This document shows positions 12,701 through 23,212 of a stretch of DNA of 64,000 bases, piece after piece; positions within the stretch are counted from its first letter, which is position 1, and each line of letters begins with the position of its first letter. The DNA is from Amborella trichopoda (taxonomy: Eukaryota > Streptophyta > Magnoliopsida > Amborellales > Amborellaceae): assembly GCF_000471905.2 (NCBI RefSeq), contig NW_006494916.1, forward strand, positions 2,295,025-2,359,024, in the 5' to 3' direction. The notes beneath the pieces were generated by a model. It was not told where the DNA came from. It made no database searches and saw only the letters and a list, made by a program, of their open reading frames with translations. The position numbers and the translations under genes are program-made.

Positions 12701-13729
12701 GTGATCTCTTTGTAACAAAGATAAATGGTATCATAGTACACATTCTCTCAAAAATTTAAACATAAATACCTATAATTTTCTGGCTTTAGGGGCCATGAGT
12801 TGATGTAATCCTCTAATGGATGGCATGGATGCCTTAAAATATCTCTCCATAATTGAATCTTGCTTTTTAAACTTGTGCAAACTCTAACTTGTGTTTCGGG
12901 GTCCTCAGAGTAAAGCTTTGCTCTCTCTTCAATGGGCATCTCAAAAAACTCTGTGGCAACACCCAGCATGCCTTGAATAATATCTTCTGGAACCCCATGG
13001 ATAATGATCTAGTCCAATACATTTAACAAAAACAACAATATTAGCTAATTGTACAGGAGAGAGAGAGAGATCAAGCAGGCAGGTGAACGTATTGATGACT
13101 AGTGATACAAATCACCACTTGGGATTGGACCCAAGCCATGTGCCGAGTCCGGGTAACCTGGAACCAATTTGGGTCCCCGATCCGAACCAAGCAGATTCGG
13201 GCCAGGCTAAAAAGGGTTAAACGAGTTTAGATAAACTAAAAAAATACAATAAATATGTTTAAATTTTAATCAAAACAAAATACAAAAAGTAGTGAAAAAT
13301 AGGTAGGGGTATTTTAAAAAAGAAAACGTTTATATAGAGCCGAGGCTCTAAACAATCAAATTAGCACACACCTAGTTACACTAGAAGAGGTCGTTTTGAT
13401 GCCCAAATATAAACAATTTGATCATCTCGACATCAAGATGCATAGACATCAAGAAAAAAAATGGCTTTCAAGTTTTAGAAATAGGTCATCTTATAATGCT
13501 TTTTTGGACTGTAAATTTTATGGATTTCAAAATTTTGAAGATGAAAGGGATGGATGAAGTTCATGAAAGTTGAGAGTTTTATTTTTTTTTTCGATTAGAC
13601 GTAAATTAAAGTATATTTTTGCTAATTTCCCTTGTTTCTTTTTAGTTCCTCACCTGACCACCCTAAACAGCAAAACCAACCACAATCAGCTGCCGGTTCT
13701 AGGCAATCCATACCTTTTTGTTAGGGAAG

Positions 13730-13777
<48 letters not shown>

Positions 13778-13985
13778 AGAGTAGACGTAACGTAAAGTAA
13801 ACTATAACGTACGTACGTAGTAAGGTACGTTAGTAGTTACGTTACGTAACGTTAATTAGTTTACGTTACGTANNNNNNNNNNNNNNNNNNNNCGTACCGA
13901 ACCGCTAACCAACCGAACCTAACAACTACGTACGACGTACGTACGTACGTACGTACGTACGTACGTACGTACGTAGTTAGTAGTA

Positions 13986-14033
<48 letters not shown>

Positions 14034-14268
14034 TGACCTGAAAAAATTCATAGTCTTCAGAGGCTTTAGAGATTTTCCGGATAATATTTTGTTGACCTAA
14101 ACCATCAGAAACGCGATTGAGATCGATTACAGGAATGGATTCAGAAGGGGATTCATTGGAAGAGAACTTGGGTCGTTCTTCAAGTGGAAGGATGTAGTTT
14201 TCTGTCAAATATTTGGAGTTGATACCATTGCTTATGAGTTTCTCTAATCCTTTAGCAACCTCTGCCAT
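3530..14268 (-). CDS. 2-oxoglutarate/Fe(II) dioxygenase copy 1 (four exons, 340 aa, probably impaired)
   Basis: Joining exons 14268-14038, 13008-12770, 7297-6997 and 3781-3530 gives one uninterrupted frame of 340 codons plus TGA, close to the family's usual 340-350. All introns are GT-AG, with phases 0, 2 and 0. Visible family motifs are 'HGVP' near residue 81, 'LRHPCHPLED' near 136, 'WPLKP' near 150, 'NYYPPCP' at 203-209, the iron ligands H220 and D222 ('GHSD'), distal H269 ('VEH'), and R279/S281 ('RIS') for 2-oxoglutarate. The family hydroxylates or desaturates small molecules in the cytosol; the substrate here is unknown. Oddities: seven residues normally present after 'VLLQ' are missing (21 bases between two CTTGCAA repeats), so D222 to H269 spans 47 instead of 54 positions. 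The conserved 'GKW' is GKC, and 'INHG' is IIHG. It is the best-preserved copy, but likely inactive or altered. Confidence 0.65.
4112..4133. repeat. Perfect palindrome in intron 3, unit 1
   Basis: CTATGCTCCC and GGGAGCATAG are separated by GA. The same hairpin is present with one change at 23191-23212 in unit 2 and is cleanly absent at the matching positions of units 3 (about 39820) and 4 (about 49918). Confidence 0.7.
4264..4393. repeat. 68-base tandem repeat (two copies) in intron 3
   Basis: Two adjacent copies both start TTAGATCTC and end near ATAATCCTTTTCA. The pair is conserved in the intron 3 of the other units (about 23278-23402, 39952-40080 and 50040-50175). No coding content. Confidence 0.7.
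5010..5043. repeat. 15-bp stem hairpin in the hAT-like element
   Basis: GAATCGTCCGGTTCT pairs exactly with AGAACCGGACGATTC around an AGAG loop. It lies about 90 bases inside the left end of the transposon. Confidence 0.75.
5045..5071. repeat. 9-bp stem hairpin in the hAT-like element
   Basis: GTACAGTGA at 5045-5053 pairs with TCACTGTAC at 5063-5071. It directly follows the previous hairpin in the subterminal zone. Confidence 0.65.
5120..5905. repeat. Minisatellite with higher-order structure inside the hAT-like element
   Basis: About 25 imperfect copies of a 20-45 base monomer built around TGTAATCCATGATCGAA with T-runs of variable length. Variant monomers (ACCCATGATAG, ATCCATGATCG, ATACATGATCG) recur in the same order 118 bases apart (5241 and 5359), which shows a higher-order repeat. 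All three minus-strand frames stay open and give repetitive Lys/Asp/Tyr peptides; this is a by-product of the repeat and not a gene. Confidence 0.8.
5914..6153 (+). CDS. Hypothetical 79-aa ORF inside the hAT-like element
   Basis: An ATG-initiated frame of 79 codons ending TAA directly follows the minisatellite. Unlike its surroundings the peptide is not low-complexity: it starts 'MREVMILKPPYPSH' and ends with a possible amphipathic segment 'FLDRINELLNKFNQWH'. I do not recognise it; it matches no hAT transposase motif I can see. It may be a captured host exon fragment or a chance frame. Confidence 0.2.
   Translation: MREVMILKPPYPSHIIYISSPNSNSAGEHEGWTIFGDFRLETQQNTNTQGFGNSQTPANINDSFLDRINELLNKFNQWH
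6997..7297 (-). CDS. Dioxygenase copy 1, exon 3 (21-base in-frame deletion)
   Basis: 301 bases, from acceptor CTTCTTGTAG|G to donor CAG|GTATGA. It encodes 'REVANKYALEIR', 'GLGLDS', 'NYYPPCPDP' and the iron-binding 'GHSD'. Compared with copies 3 and 4 (322-base exon) it lacks 21 bases encoding seven residues of the segment 'QDEVGGLQ'. In copies 3 and 4 this segment is flanked by TTGCAA direct repeats, which suggests slippage. Confidence 0.8.
7990..10643 (+). mobile_element. Copia remnant in intron 2, unit 1
   Basis: 5'-truncated and full of stops. It starts at the end of the integrase region (about 7990), then covers the reverse transcriptase region (8560-9300, with a 'LLYVDDMI' box near 9127-9150), and RNase H (9470-10003, with 'HYDNQS' near 9778 and a terminal 'TDILTKPI' near 9928-9960). 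A presumed 3' LTR follows (about 10016-10643). Orientation is opposite to the host gene. Because it sits at the same place in all units, the insertion predates the tandem duplications. Confidence 0.75.
10077..10131. repeat. 27-base tandem duplication in the copia tail, unit 1
   Basis: Two adjacent copies start AATGTTAATAACATGAATAC and end ATGTTTC. Other units have a single copy here. Confidence 0.7.
12241..12310. repeat. 36-base tandem duplication in intron 2, unit 1
   Basis: Two adjacent near-identical copies begin AGTCGATCATTTCAACCTCC. Units 2 and 4 have one copy at the matching place (about 33189 and 57280). Confidence 0.7.
12770..13008 (-). CDS. Dioxygenase copy 1, exon 2
   Basis: 239 bases, from acceptor CTAG|ATC to donor AG|GTATTT, phase 2 at its end. 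It encodes 'HGVPEDIIQGML', 'EFFEMPIEERAKLY', 'WRDILRHPCHPLED' and 'SWPLKPENY', all typical of this dioxygenase class. The residue before HGVP is Ile, where copy 4 and the family have Asn. Confidence 0.75.
13733..14030. repeat. GA microsatellite interrupted by ACGT-rich sequence and a 20-N gap (intron 1, unit 1)
   Basis: A GA tract (13733-13772) passes into GTA- and ACGT-rich sequence, then a 20-N gap at 13873-13892, more CGTA repeats, and a second GA tract (13988-14030) that runs up to the exon 1 donor. In unit 4 the same place is a plain short GA tract (58712-58750). The ACGT-rich part is therefore suspected to be an assembly artefact. Confidence 0.75.
14038..14268 (-). CDS. Dioxygenase copy 1, exon 1
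   Basis: 77 codons from ATG ('MAEVAKGLEKL') to the donor CAG|GTCATC, ending 'DYEFFQ', phase 0. It holds the N-terminal dioxygenase helix and the 'IPVIDL' motif. This ATG is chosen because the alignable open frame further upstream contains a TGA, and because the family's N-terminus normally begins near here. Confidence 0.75.
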
Positions 14269-14897
14269 GGCCGCCGATGAGAGACAAAATCTGCGCACTT
14301 TTCATTGTGCAGCATCCACTTTCGTGAGCCAACTCAGGAGTCTAATACCTTTGTCTATTATCTGCAATTCTATCATCACCGTCCATTTATCGAACAAGCT
14401 TGGTTGTGTACACATCCTCCGTTTAGAAGGTCAGACACCTTAAATGTTGTAGACTGAACCATTCTCATCCACTAAAAATGAATTTTGTTTTTTCTTTAAA
14501 GATAATGTTGATATTCATATGAAATTTGGGTTTTAATTTCATTTTCACATGTGGAAATGAAAAAAACTAATGAAAAATATTTATAAAAATATTATTCAAA
14601 TAAATTTAAATGTTATTTTGTTTTTATTAAAAAATTCTTTAAATCAAGTTTATTTATTTATGTTTAAAAAAAATCCTAAACCCCAAAATTCAGATAAATA
14701 TTTTAAATCAAATAAAAAATAAAATATAAACTTAATTTTTAGCCAATAGAATCAGCATTGTGAAATCTAAATTTAATTTTTCCCTCCATTTTCCTATAGT
14801 GTGCATTCCTTTTTACCTTTTTTGCCCATAGATATCTATAGTGATATTATTTCCATATAGATATCTATTATTTCCAAATAAGACGAGATACATTGAC
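14269..14897. other. 5' flank of dioxygenase copy 1
   Basis: Non-coding and AT-rich. From about 14384 to 14625 the sequence differs from the matching flanks of copies 2 and 4, which are similar to each other. It contains an imperfect inverted repeat near 14533-14561 (TTTCATTTTCACATGTGGAAATGAAA type). No promoter element can be assigned with confidence. Confidence 0.4.
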
Positions 14898-14927
14898 ACA
14901 AGGAGGCTTTAACCATAGCCTCCTTGT
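14898..14927. repeat. Conserved 11-bp stem-loop upstream of copy 1
   Basis: ACAAGGAGGCT pairs exactly with AGCCTCCTTGT around an 8-base loop. It lies about 630 bases upstream of the copy 1 start. Related hairpins occur at 16596-16625, 35107-35135 and 59380-59409. Confidence 0.7.
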
Positions 14928-14929
14928 TC

Positions 14930-17900
14930 TACTCATGTGATAAGGAAAAAGTTTTGGTGAGTCAACGGACTCATCATAACATGTGTCTCTTCATTTATGA
15001 GACATACATCCTTACTGTGCCTCACAATAGGTAATGCTGACTCACTAAAAATACTTTTCATAAGACTATAATAAAGTATCAATTTCCATATTATCTTATA
15101 ATTTTGATATGTTATTAGCAATGTACTACTTTTTGCAAGGAGATAGTTGTGCATAGGAATGTTCATACGGCAAAATCTTCTATGGGAAATACAAAGCCAT
15201 CCAAGCAACAAAACTAAAGCGCTTTCTTTATAAGTAGAGTCTACAACCCCTGACCAATCGACGCAATTTGATTGTTCTAGGTAATTATTGTAAAAGGTAA
15301 TTTTGTTTTTATGTTGTTTTATTTATAGGTAGGCTTTATATATGTTTAAACAAATTATTCATCATAGCACTTATGTATTGGATTTTCAAATTTTTTTTTG
15401 CTGGTTGTTCTTTTTAAAAATGGGAAAATATCTTTATACCTCCCAATTTTAAGTTTTATATCTCAATAGACCGAAGGTTTCAAAACGTATATTGGGTTAT
15501 AAAACTTTTAAGTTTTATATCTTTTAATCTCCTAAGATAAGTTTATCCCCTTTAAACATATTATTGTGCCCCAAATAAATATCAGAAAGACATATCATTT
15601 CTATACATCATCATTTCTCTTTTCACGTAATTTTCTCCTAAATCTCTCTTTACCTATTTTCCCACTCTCTCTCCCCTCCCCCATGTCTCTCACTCTCTCT
15701 CTCCCCCTTAGAGAGACAATGAGGGTGAATGTTAGAGAGAGAAATTTGGTGGGAATATATCACGTAAAGAGATGAAGGGTTTAGAATGAGCATGTCATTT
15801 TTTTATTTGTTAGTGCAAAAAAATTAGTTAAAAGTGGGTTAAGTTAATCAAGGGGTTAGGAGATATATTTTGAATAATTGGGTCTATTAAGATATGAAAA
15901 TAAAAAAGAGAGGAAACGAGGATATAGCATCATAATAATGGATGTTACATATTCATTACAATATTTTTTACATATTGCCCCTTTCCTTATTTTATTCTAA
16001 GGGGAGAGAGAGATAGATGGGGGAAGCCTACAAATGATCCTTTATAAAGAGAACATGCAAGACTAAGTCTACAAAACACCCTTTGTGGAGAGCACATGTA
16101 GGGTAACTTGACCCAAGGTTTTTAGAAAGGACACGGTATTGGTGAGCCACCGACTCACCAAAATAGGTGTGTCTCCTTATGCATTAGGCATCCATATTAA
16201 AAATGGATGTCAAAAAATATAATTTCACTATATCAAAATGGAGGGTGGAAATATTTATTAAAAACCATAATTTTTTATTTTCAAAAATAAAATATTGTAT
16301 TTACGTTAGCCACAATAGTTGAGATTATCAAATCTCAAATGTTTGAGATGGATATTTTAACGAGGATTGTAGGGTTATTAGGCCCATGTAGTTTGCAGAA
16401 CCAGGAATCCGAAATATCATGATCCCAGCCAAGATCGTGTACATAGATGGCGAAATATGAAGTAGACAAATACAACTATAAATCGAGTATAAGAAATAAA
16501 ACAATAATAAAAAACCATGCCACCACAACACATGATTTACGTGGTTCACCCCATAAGGCTATATTCACAGTTTTGGCAAGTAGAAATCCAATATTACAAG
16601 GAGGTTTTGACCTTGGCCTCTTTGTTCTACTCATGTGATAGTGACAAAGTTTTAGTGAGTCAACAGACTCATCAAAACATGTGTCTCCTCATTTATGAGA
16701 CATACATCCTTACTGTGCCTCACAATCGGTGATGCTGACTCACTAAATATACTTTTTATAAGACTATAATAAAGTAACAATTTCCATATTATCTTATAAT
16801 TTTGATATGTTATTAGCAATTTTGCTTCTCCATAGTTAGCGGTAATTCTCTAATGTTATTAGCAATGTACTTCTTTTTGCAAGGACATAGTTGTGCAGAG
16901 GCATGTTCATACGGCAAGGTCTTCTACGGGAATAACAAAGCCATCCAAGCAACAAAACTTTATCGCATTCTTTTAAGTAATTATTGTAAAATGTAATTTT
17001 ATTTTTATATTTATTTAGTTATAGGTAGGCTTTATATATGTTTAAACAAATTAGGTATTGGTATTTCAATTTTTTTCTTGTTGGTTGTTCTATTTAAAAA
17101 TGGGAAAATATCTTCATACCTCCAATTTTTAAGTTTTATATCTCAATAGACCGAAGGTTTAAAAACATATCTTAAGTTATACAAATTCTAAATTTTATAT
17201 CTTTTAAGCCCGAAGCTAACTATATCCTCTTTAAACCTATTTTTTTGCCCCTAACGTTAAAATATAGGCCTTTTATCCAAATGATGCTCGAGGAGTGTGC
17301 ATATCAAGAGCAGTTGTGGTGTCAAGTCTCAGTTGCAAAGTATGTGAACGATAGGCATGAGCCATTTTTTCCACTAAAAAGATAGTTGCCAAAGATGTGA
17401 GATGAATGGTTGGTAGGGGAAATGAGACTTTCTTTCGCCATTTTAAATAGCTCGGAGATAGGTCATTGAAATGTATGGATATGAAGAAAAAAATCCCTCT
17501 AATTGATCATCTCGACATCGAGATGTCTCGATATGAAAAAAAAAGAGAAAAAGATTTTGAGTACCAAAAATAGTGCATCTTGCAAGACATTATCTAGACC
17601 ATTCATTTTCAAGATTTTCATATGTTTATAGATCTACTTGATTTTAACCATTTTTTAAGTTTAAAACTTTATATTTAAAGATAAAAATAGATTTTAGATA
17701 ATCCTAAGAATTTTTACACCAAAAATACATGTTATCATAAAATTTTGAGGTGCGCCTCAATTGGATTGTTTATGGTTGCAACCTTATACAAACCCGCAAA
17801 ATAAAATTAATTTTTAGCCATTAGAATAAAACATTGTGAAATCTCCACTATGGGAATGGTGCTTGCGTACCCTTCTACCAGTCCACAATATTTTTGTTTG

Positions 17901-18988
17901 TTTTTTTTCTTTCTCCCTCTATTTTATGATATTTTACATTCCCTTTACCCTTTTTGTTCAAAGAACTATAACTGAAACAATAACAATAATAATAATAATA
18001 ATAAGTCGATAGAATATACCATCTCCTAAGGTCTGCAAGGGAATTTGCCCCAAATTGAAGAGACATCTCCCTTTAAATAAACTTATTTTTTTACCCCAAA
18101 CAAATATAAGAGAGACATATCCTTTCTAAACATCATCATTTTTCTTTTCACGTAATTTTTTCCTAAATCTCTCTCTCTATACCTATTTTCCCACTCTCTC
18201 TGCTCTCCGTCGTGTCTCTCACTCTCTCTCTCTCCCCTTTAGAGAGACAAATACGGTGAATGTTAGAGAGAAAGAAATTTGGAGGGAATATATCACGTAA
18301 AGAGATGAAGGGTTTAGAATGAACATGTCTTTCTTAGATTTGTTAGTGCTCAAAAACTAGTTAAAAGTGGGCAAAGTTAATCAAGGGGTTAGGAGATATA
18401 TTTTGAATCATTGGGTCTATTAAGATATGAAAACCAAAAATAGAGGGAACGAGGATATTTACCATTTAAATATTATTTCTACTAAATTTGAAATGATATA
18501 TGGAAGAGCATTAGCATCATACCAATGGATGTTACATATTCATTAGAATATTTTTTTATTATGATGTTACATATTCATTAGAATATTTTTTACATATTGC
18601 CCCATTCCTCAATTTATTCTTAAGGGAAGAGATAGATAGATGGGGGAAGCCTACAAATGATCCTTTGTGAAGAGAACATGCAAGATTAAGCCTATGAAAC
18701 ACCCTTTGTGGAGAGCACATGCAGGGTAAGTTGACCCAGGTACTTTAAAAAGGACATGATTTTAATGAGCCACCGGCGCATCAAAATAGGTGTCTCCATA
18801 TGTATTAGGCATCCATATTAAAGACGGATGTCTAAAAATATAATTTCACTCTATCAAAATGGAGGGTGGAAAAATATATTAAAAACAAGAATTTTTTATT
18901 TTAAAAAATAAAATATTCTATATACGTAAACCACAATAGTAGAGATTATCAAATCTCAAATGTTTGAGATGGATATTTTAAGGGGGAT
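14930..18988. repeat. Internally rearranged 5' flank, unit 1
   Basis: No gene seen. Segment 14898-16600 (flank plus the start of the small LTR element, which begins at about 16368) restarts at 16596. It breaks off at about 17255 into a copy of the sequence also found at 20310-21390, then returns at about 18080 to flank sequence matching 15550 onward. Units 2 and 4 have this flank only once, so unit 1 underwent at least two further internal duplications. Confidence 0.6.
17966..18003. repeat. Short AAT microsatellite
   Basis: About seven AAT repeats. It is the unexpanded counterpart of the tract at 21078-21301. Confidence 0.7.
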
Positions 18989-19945
18989 TGTAGCGTTATT
19001 AGGACCCTGTAGATTGCGGAACAAGGAATCCCAATACCTTGATCCCACCCAAGTTCATGTACATAGATGGCTAAATGTGAAGTGGACAAATACAACTACA
19101 AATTGAGTGCAAGGAATAAAACAATAATAAAAAACCATACCACCACAACACATGATTTATGTGGTTGACCCCATAAAGCTAGATTCGTTGTTTGGCAAGT
19201 AGAAATCAAATTACAATGAGGATTATTGTTTTGGAATACAAAATATTTACCTATCTCTAAACATTAGTAAGAACCTTCTTGATTTTCCCTTCTAAACTCG
19301 CTCGCCCAACCCAATCACAACGATGATCAACATCTTCTTTTCCTATCGCTATACTGCTACCGAAAAGAGCATCCTGAGAGCAATCAAAAGACTTTTTTTT
19401 TTTTTTCTTCTCTCTCTCTTGGAGACCTATCTCCATATTGGAGATTCCTTCCCATAACCCCTAGGAGGTGACCCCTAACAGGATGAGTGTTACGTCTTCC
19501 TTTGGTCCTCTTTCATAGAGATCACTTGGGCTTTATTTTGTTCCCAAAAGAAGCCCCCATTTTCTTTTGTCATATTGCTCTCAATTTTTTGAATAAAATA
19601 TAGGTTTAGTGACTTTGACTTTCAACAAATATAACAATCTCCACCTTGATCATAAAATCACCAAATTCATCTTGCCGACTTTCATTGAATAGATTTCTTA
19701 ATTTCTTATCACATGCTTCCATTGTGGAATTTTCTAAAACACTTTGCATCCGTATTTTTCCACCTCAAACCATGTATCCATCAAACTTCATTATTCATAT
19801 TTTTCTTAATATAAGTCTTAGCCCCGTACGCACCTTGTGCTCTGATACCAATTGTAAGGTTACCAGGAATCCCTAGATTGAAGAACCGAGAATCTCAAAT
19901 ATCGAGATCCTACCCAAGATCATGTATATAGATGGCCAAAGCTAA
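18989..19945 (-). mobile_element. Small LTR retroelement (TRIM-like or internally deleted), unit 1
   Basis: On the minus strand, a 3' LTR of about 648 bases (19636 to 18989; starts TGTTA, ends TACA) is preceded by a purine tract (CAAGGTGGAGAT type, about 19637-19650). The internal part is only 216 bases (19637-19852). Next to the 5' LTR end is a primer binding site, TGGTATCAGAGC, complementary to the initiator tRNA-Met. Only about 95 bases of the 5' LTR (19853-19945) remain; they match the 3' LTR end. The internal part has an open stretch including 'NSTMEASDKKLRNLF' in other units. No pol is present. Confidence 0.7.
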
Positions 19946-21077
19946 CAGGACCACATATTTATAGGTGAGTCCGCTGAGTCACCAAACACGTTTCCTTAAA
20001 AGAAGACCGATCCGGATTGGATCGTTCAATCGGATTAAAAATTGTTGAGACACGAAGCCCGATTCACACATTGTTTTTCTTAAATCGTGTACATCAAATT
20101 GGGACTATTTTTTTTTTTTTAATTTCTTTATTTTTAACATACCACTCGTTACGAGACGGTTAATTAAGCTTTAAGTTACCTACTTGAGACAACACTTTTA
20201 AACATTGAATCCTATTAACTTTCATTATTCCCTCATGTTGGACTAACTCTTGGAAGAGTGTGCATACCAGGAGTGTGCATCCAAATAACTTTCATTATTC
20301 CCTAACGTTAAATGATGGTGGAGGAGTGTGCATATCAGGAGCAGTAGTGGTGTCAAGTCTCAGTTGCAAAGTATGGGAACGATAGGCATGAGCCATTTCT
20401 TCCACTAAACAGATAGTTGCCAAATATGTGAGATGAATGGTTGGTAGGGGAAATGAGACTTCATTTTGCCATTTTAAATAGATCAGAGATAGGCCATTGA
20501 AATGTATGGCTATGAAGAAAAAAAACCCTCTAATTGATCATCCCGACATCGTCATCTTGACATCGACATGTATGGATATGAAGGAAAAAAAAAAAAGATT
20601 TTGAGTATAAAAATTATGCATCTTGCAACGCATTATCTAGACCGTTCATCTTCAAGATTTTCATATGTTTATGGATCTAGTTGATTTTAACCATTTTTTA
20701 AGTTTAAAATTTTATATCGAAAGATAAGAATAGATTTTAAATAATCCTAAGAATTTTTTACACCAAATATACATGTTATCATAAAATTTGGAGGTGCGCC
20801 TTAATTGGATTGTTTATGGCTGCAACCTTATACAAACCCCCAAAATAAAATTTAGTTTTTGCCATTAGAATACAACATTGTGAAATCTCCACTATTGGAA
20901 TGGTGCTTGCGTACCCTTCTGCCCGTCCACGATATTTTTGTTCTTTTTTTTCCTTTCTCCCTCTATTTTCTTATATTTTGCATTCCTTTTACCCTTTTTG
21001 TTCATAGATATCCATAGTGATATGATGCAGAAGCGGGTATAAGTACTCCAAGGCGAAAATAAAATTGGAACAATAAC
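19946..21077. other. Intergenic sequence, unit 1
   Basis: AT-rich, no recognised gene. A minus-strand stretch at about 20310-20500 is open in a frame shared by the matching parts of the other units ('LPTIHLT..ATICLVEEMAHAYRS'). A second frame there is open too, so coding is unproven. Confidence 0.4.
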
Positions 21078-21301
<224 letters not shown>

Positions 21302-21759
21302 GAAGTTGGTAGAATATACCATTTCTCAAGGTGTGCAAGAGAATTCACCCCAAAATGAAGAGACATCTCCCTTTAAATAAATTTTGGACAAAACAAATAA
21401 TTAAAAAATTAAAGGGACAAAAGTTATCTCTCTCTCTCTTCCATGTTTTTCTTCTCCCACCCTATTTTCTCACTCTTTATCTCCCTATCTTCTCTATTTC
21501 CTCTTGTTTCTCTCTTATCTCGTAACAACTTTTAACTCCCACTTATTTATCTCTCTTTTAAGATTGGCTTTATCCTATCTAAAACCCTAAATTTTTATCT
21601 AGAAAAGATAATTAAAGATAATCTCTACTTATACTAAAGACCTATTTCTTAAACCAATAGCAAATCATGTACCAACCGAACTTATCTTCCCGGGTTGGGA
21701 GTAGCTCGACCTTGAGCTTATAGAACTCAAATATTTTAGAGACCTTCTCAAAAGTTGGT
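21302..21759. other. Unit 1 right end
   Basis: CT-rich, non-coding sequence leading to the junction with the truncated LTR. The last 40 bases before 21760 are shared by units 2, 3 and 4 at their right ends. Confidence 0.5.
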
Positions 21760-22128
21760 GATAGAATGCCTCTGGGAAAGTAAATAAGCCTTTGAGAGCG
21801 AGAAGAACCTCAAAGAGGGAAAACCTATGTAGATAAAGTCATTAGAAGAAATCAAAGAGTTCAAAAAGACTTACTTTTTGGAAGAACATTGTAATCATTA
21901 TTTTTAATATTAGATCTGACCTTATTCTCCAATGGATGTAGCCTAAAAGTTGAACCATGTTAAATCTCGGTGTTAGTAAATTATTTTTATTTTATTTGTT
22001 TTATTGCGTGATTTTCCCACTCATAAATGCATGCACATCGTTTTATGTATTATTTGTGTCTCATAAATCTGGGTTCCGCTACGCACATCTGCATTCATCT
22101 GAAAGGACTTGACTCTGTGAGCCCAACA
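21760..22128 (+). repeat. Truncated LTR at the start of unit 2
   Basis: Matches 2701-3060, the 3' part of the LTR at 2274-3060, and ends CCAACA. The 5' part of the LTR is absent. Confidence 0.75.
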
Positions 22129-22608
22129 GTTACATATGAATCAAATGAAACCAAAATTTGAGGAGCTTTCACAATCAATTTTAAAAATAAGGGGTTTTTA
22201 CTAAGGGATATAGAGCTGAGGCACTGAAAAATAAAATTAGAGCCTACATAAGTAATTTTCTTATGATTGTAATAAATTTAAGTAATCTTTTCAAGAGATT
22301 GTTTTTCTGATCCTCTTTACCTCTGTTATTTAGCAAATATATAAACAATTTGTATTAAATGAGACTCTCAAATTGTTGCTCCAATCTCTATTCTACCTTT
22401 CAACAGCCTTCCAACATTATATAATTAGGCAAAGGCACACTGCCATTGAAAACAGTTGTGTCCAATACAGGACTTGAAACCCTTATTTTCACTAAATGCA
22501 TTTACCATATGGAGTCAGGTAACCTATAGAATATTGACAACCATGTCACCAATTGCATCAAATTCATTGTGGTTCAGGATGCTATGCCTTATAAATCTCT
22601 AGAAATAT

Positions 22609-22861
22609 TCACTCTACACAATACTTGAAGTGGTCAAGGACTGTTTTCCCCTTGAGTTCCTGGCTAAAAAACCTGTCAAAGAACTCCCAAAACGTGTAAC
22701 TCCTGTAAATTGCAGGGCTTTCGTTGCTCACTAATTCATTGGCAGGCCCAATTAATGCAACTAAAGAGGGACCATAAAATTTTGGTAATGAAATTCGAGA
22801 GGATGTGGAATTCATAATTGCAACGTTGTTCTACGCTTTTGAACCACCCATTGGTTATAAC
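22609..22861 (-). pseudogene. Dioxygenase copy 2, exon 4 (frameshifted)
   Basis: 253 bases, one more than copies 1 and 4. After the shift it reads 'NSTSSRISLPKFYGPS' to 'FKYCVE' and TGA. The codon for the distal iron His is lost (CAA at the position of CAC). Confidence 0.8.
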
Positions 22862-23190
22862 CTAAACCATTCATACCAACACATAAAGCTCTCTATTTTA
22901 TGGTATGATAAACACATGATAACATAGAACAGAAAGTGAAAGGCTGTAAGAGAGATAGAAAACTAAAAGACACTACTGAAGATATTTGAGTCCCCAAAGA
23001 GCATTATCCTATTGGGACGCATAGTTTAATACTGTACATCTACTCCCTCAGCTAGGACTCATATTTGGTGGGTTTTCTCAACAAGAAGCTTTAGAGTCAA
23101 CTGAAGAAATTAGAATCATTGGATCAATATTTAAAAAAAAAAAAAATGAACGAAGTTCTCATAAAGTCCAAAATTTGAATGCATTCCATA

Positions 23191-23212
23191 TATTATGCTC
23201 CCAAGGGAGCAT
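23191..23212. repeat. Palindrome in intron 3, unit 2
   Basis: TATGCTCCC and GGGAGCATA arms with an AA centre. It is the counterpart of 4112-4133. Confidence 0.6.

Larger units (their letters stand above)
7298..12769 (-). other. Intron 2 of dioxygenase copy 1
   Basis: A 5.5-kb intron that holds the copia remnant (7990-10643) on the opposite strand. The remainder (7298-7989 and 10644-12769) is AT-rich and non-coding. It contains a 36-base tandem duplication at 12241-12310, and near 10821 a junction where units 2 and 4 carry about 1 kb more. Confidence 0.6.

Noticed and set aside
14213..14443. Plus-strand frames opposite dioxygenase exon 1 (also 34582-34884 and 58855-59223)
   Set aside because: They are antisense shadows of exon 1, which has clear family motifs on the minus strand.
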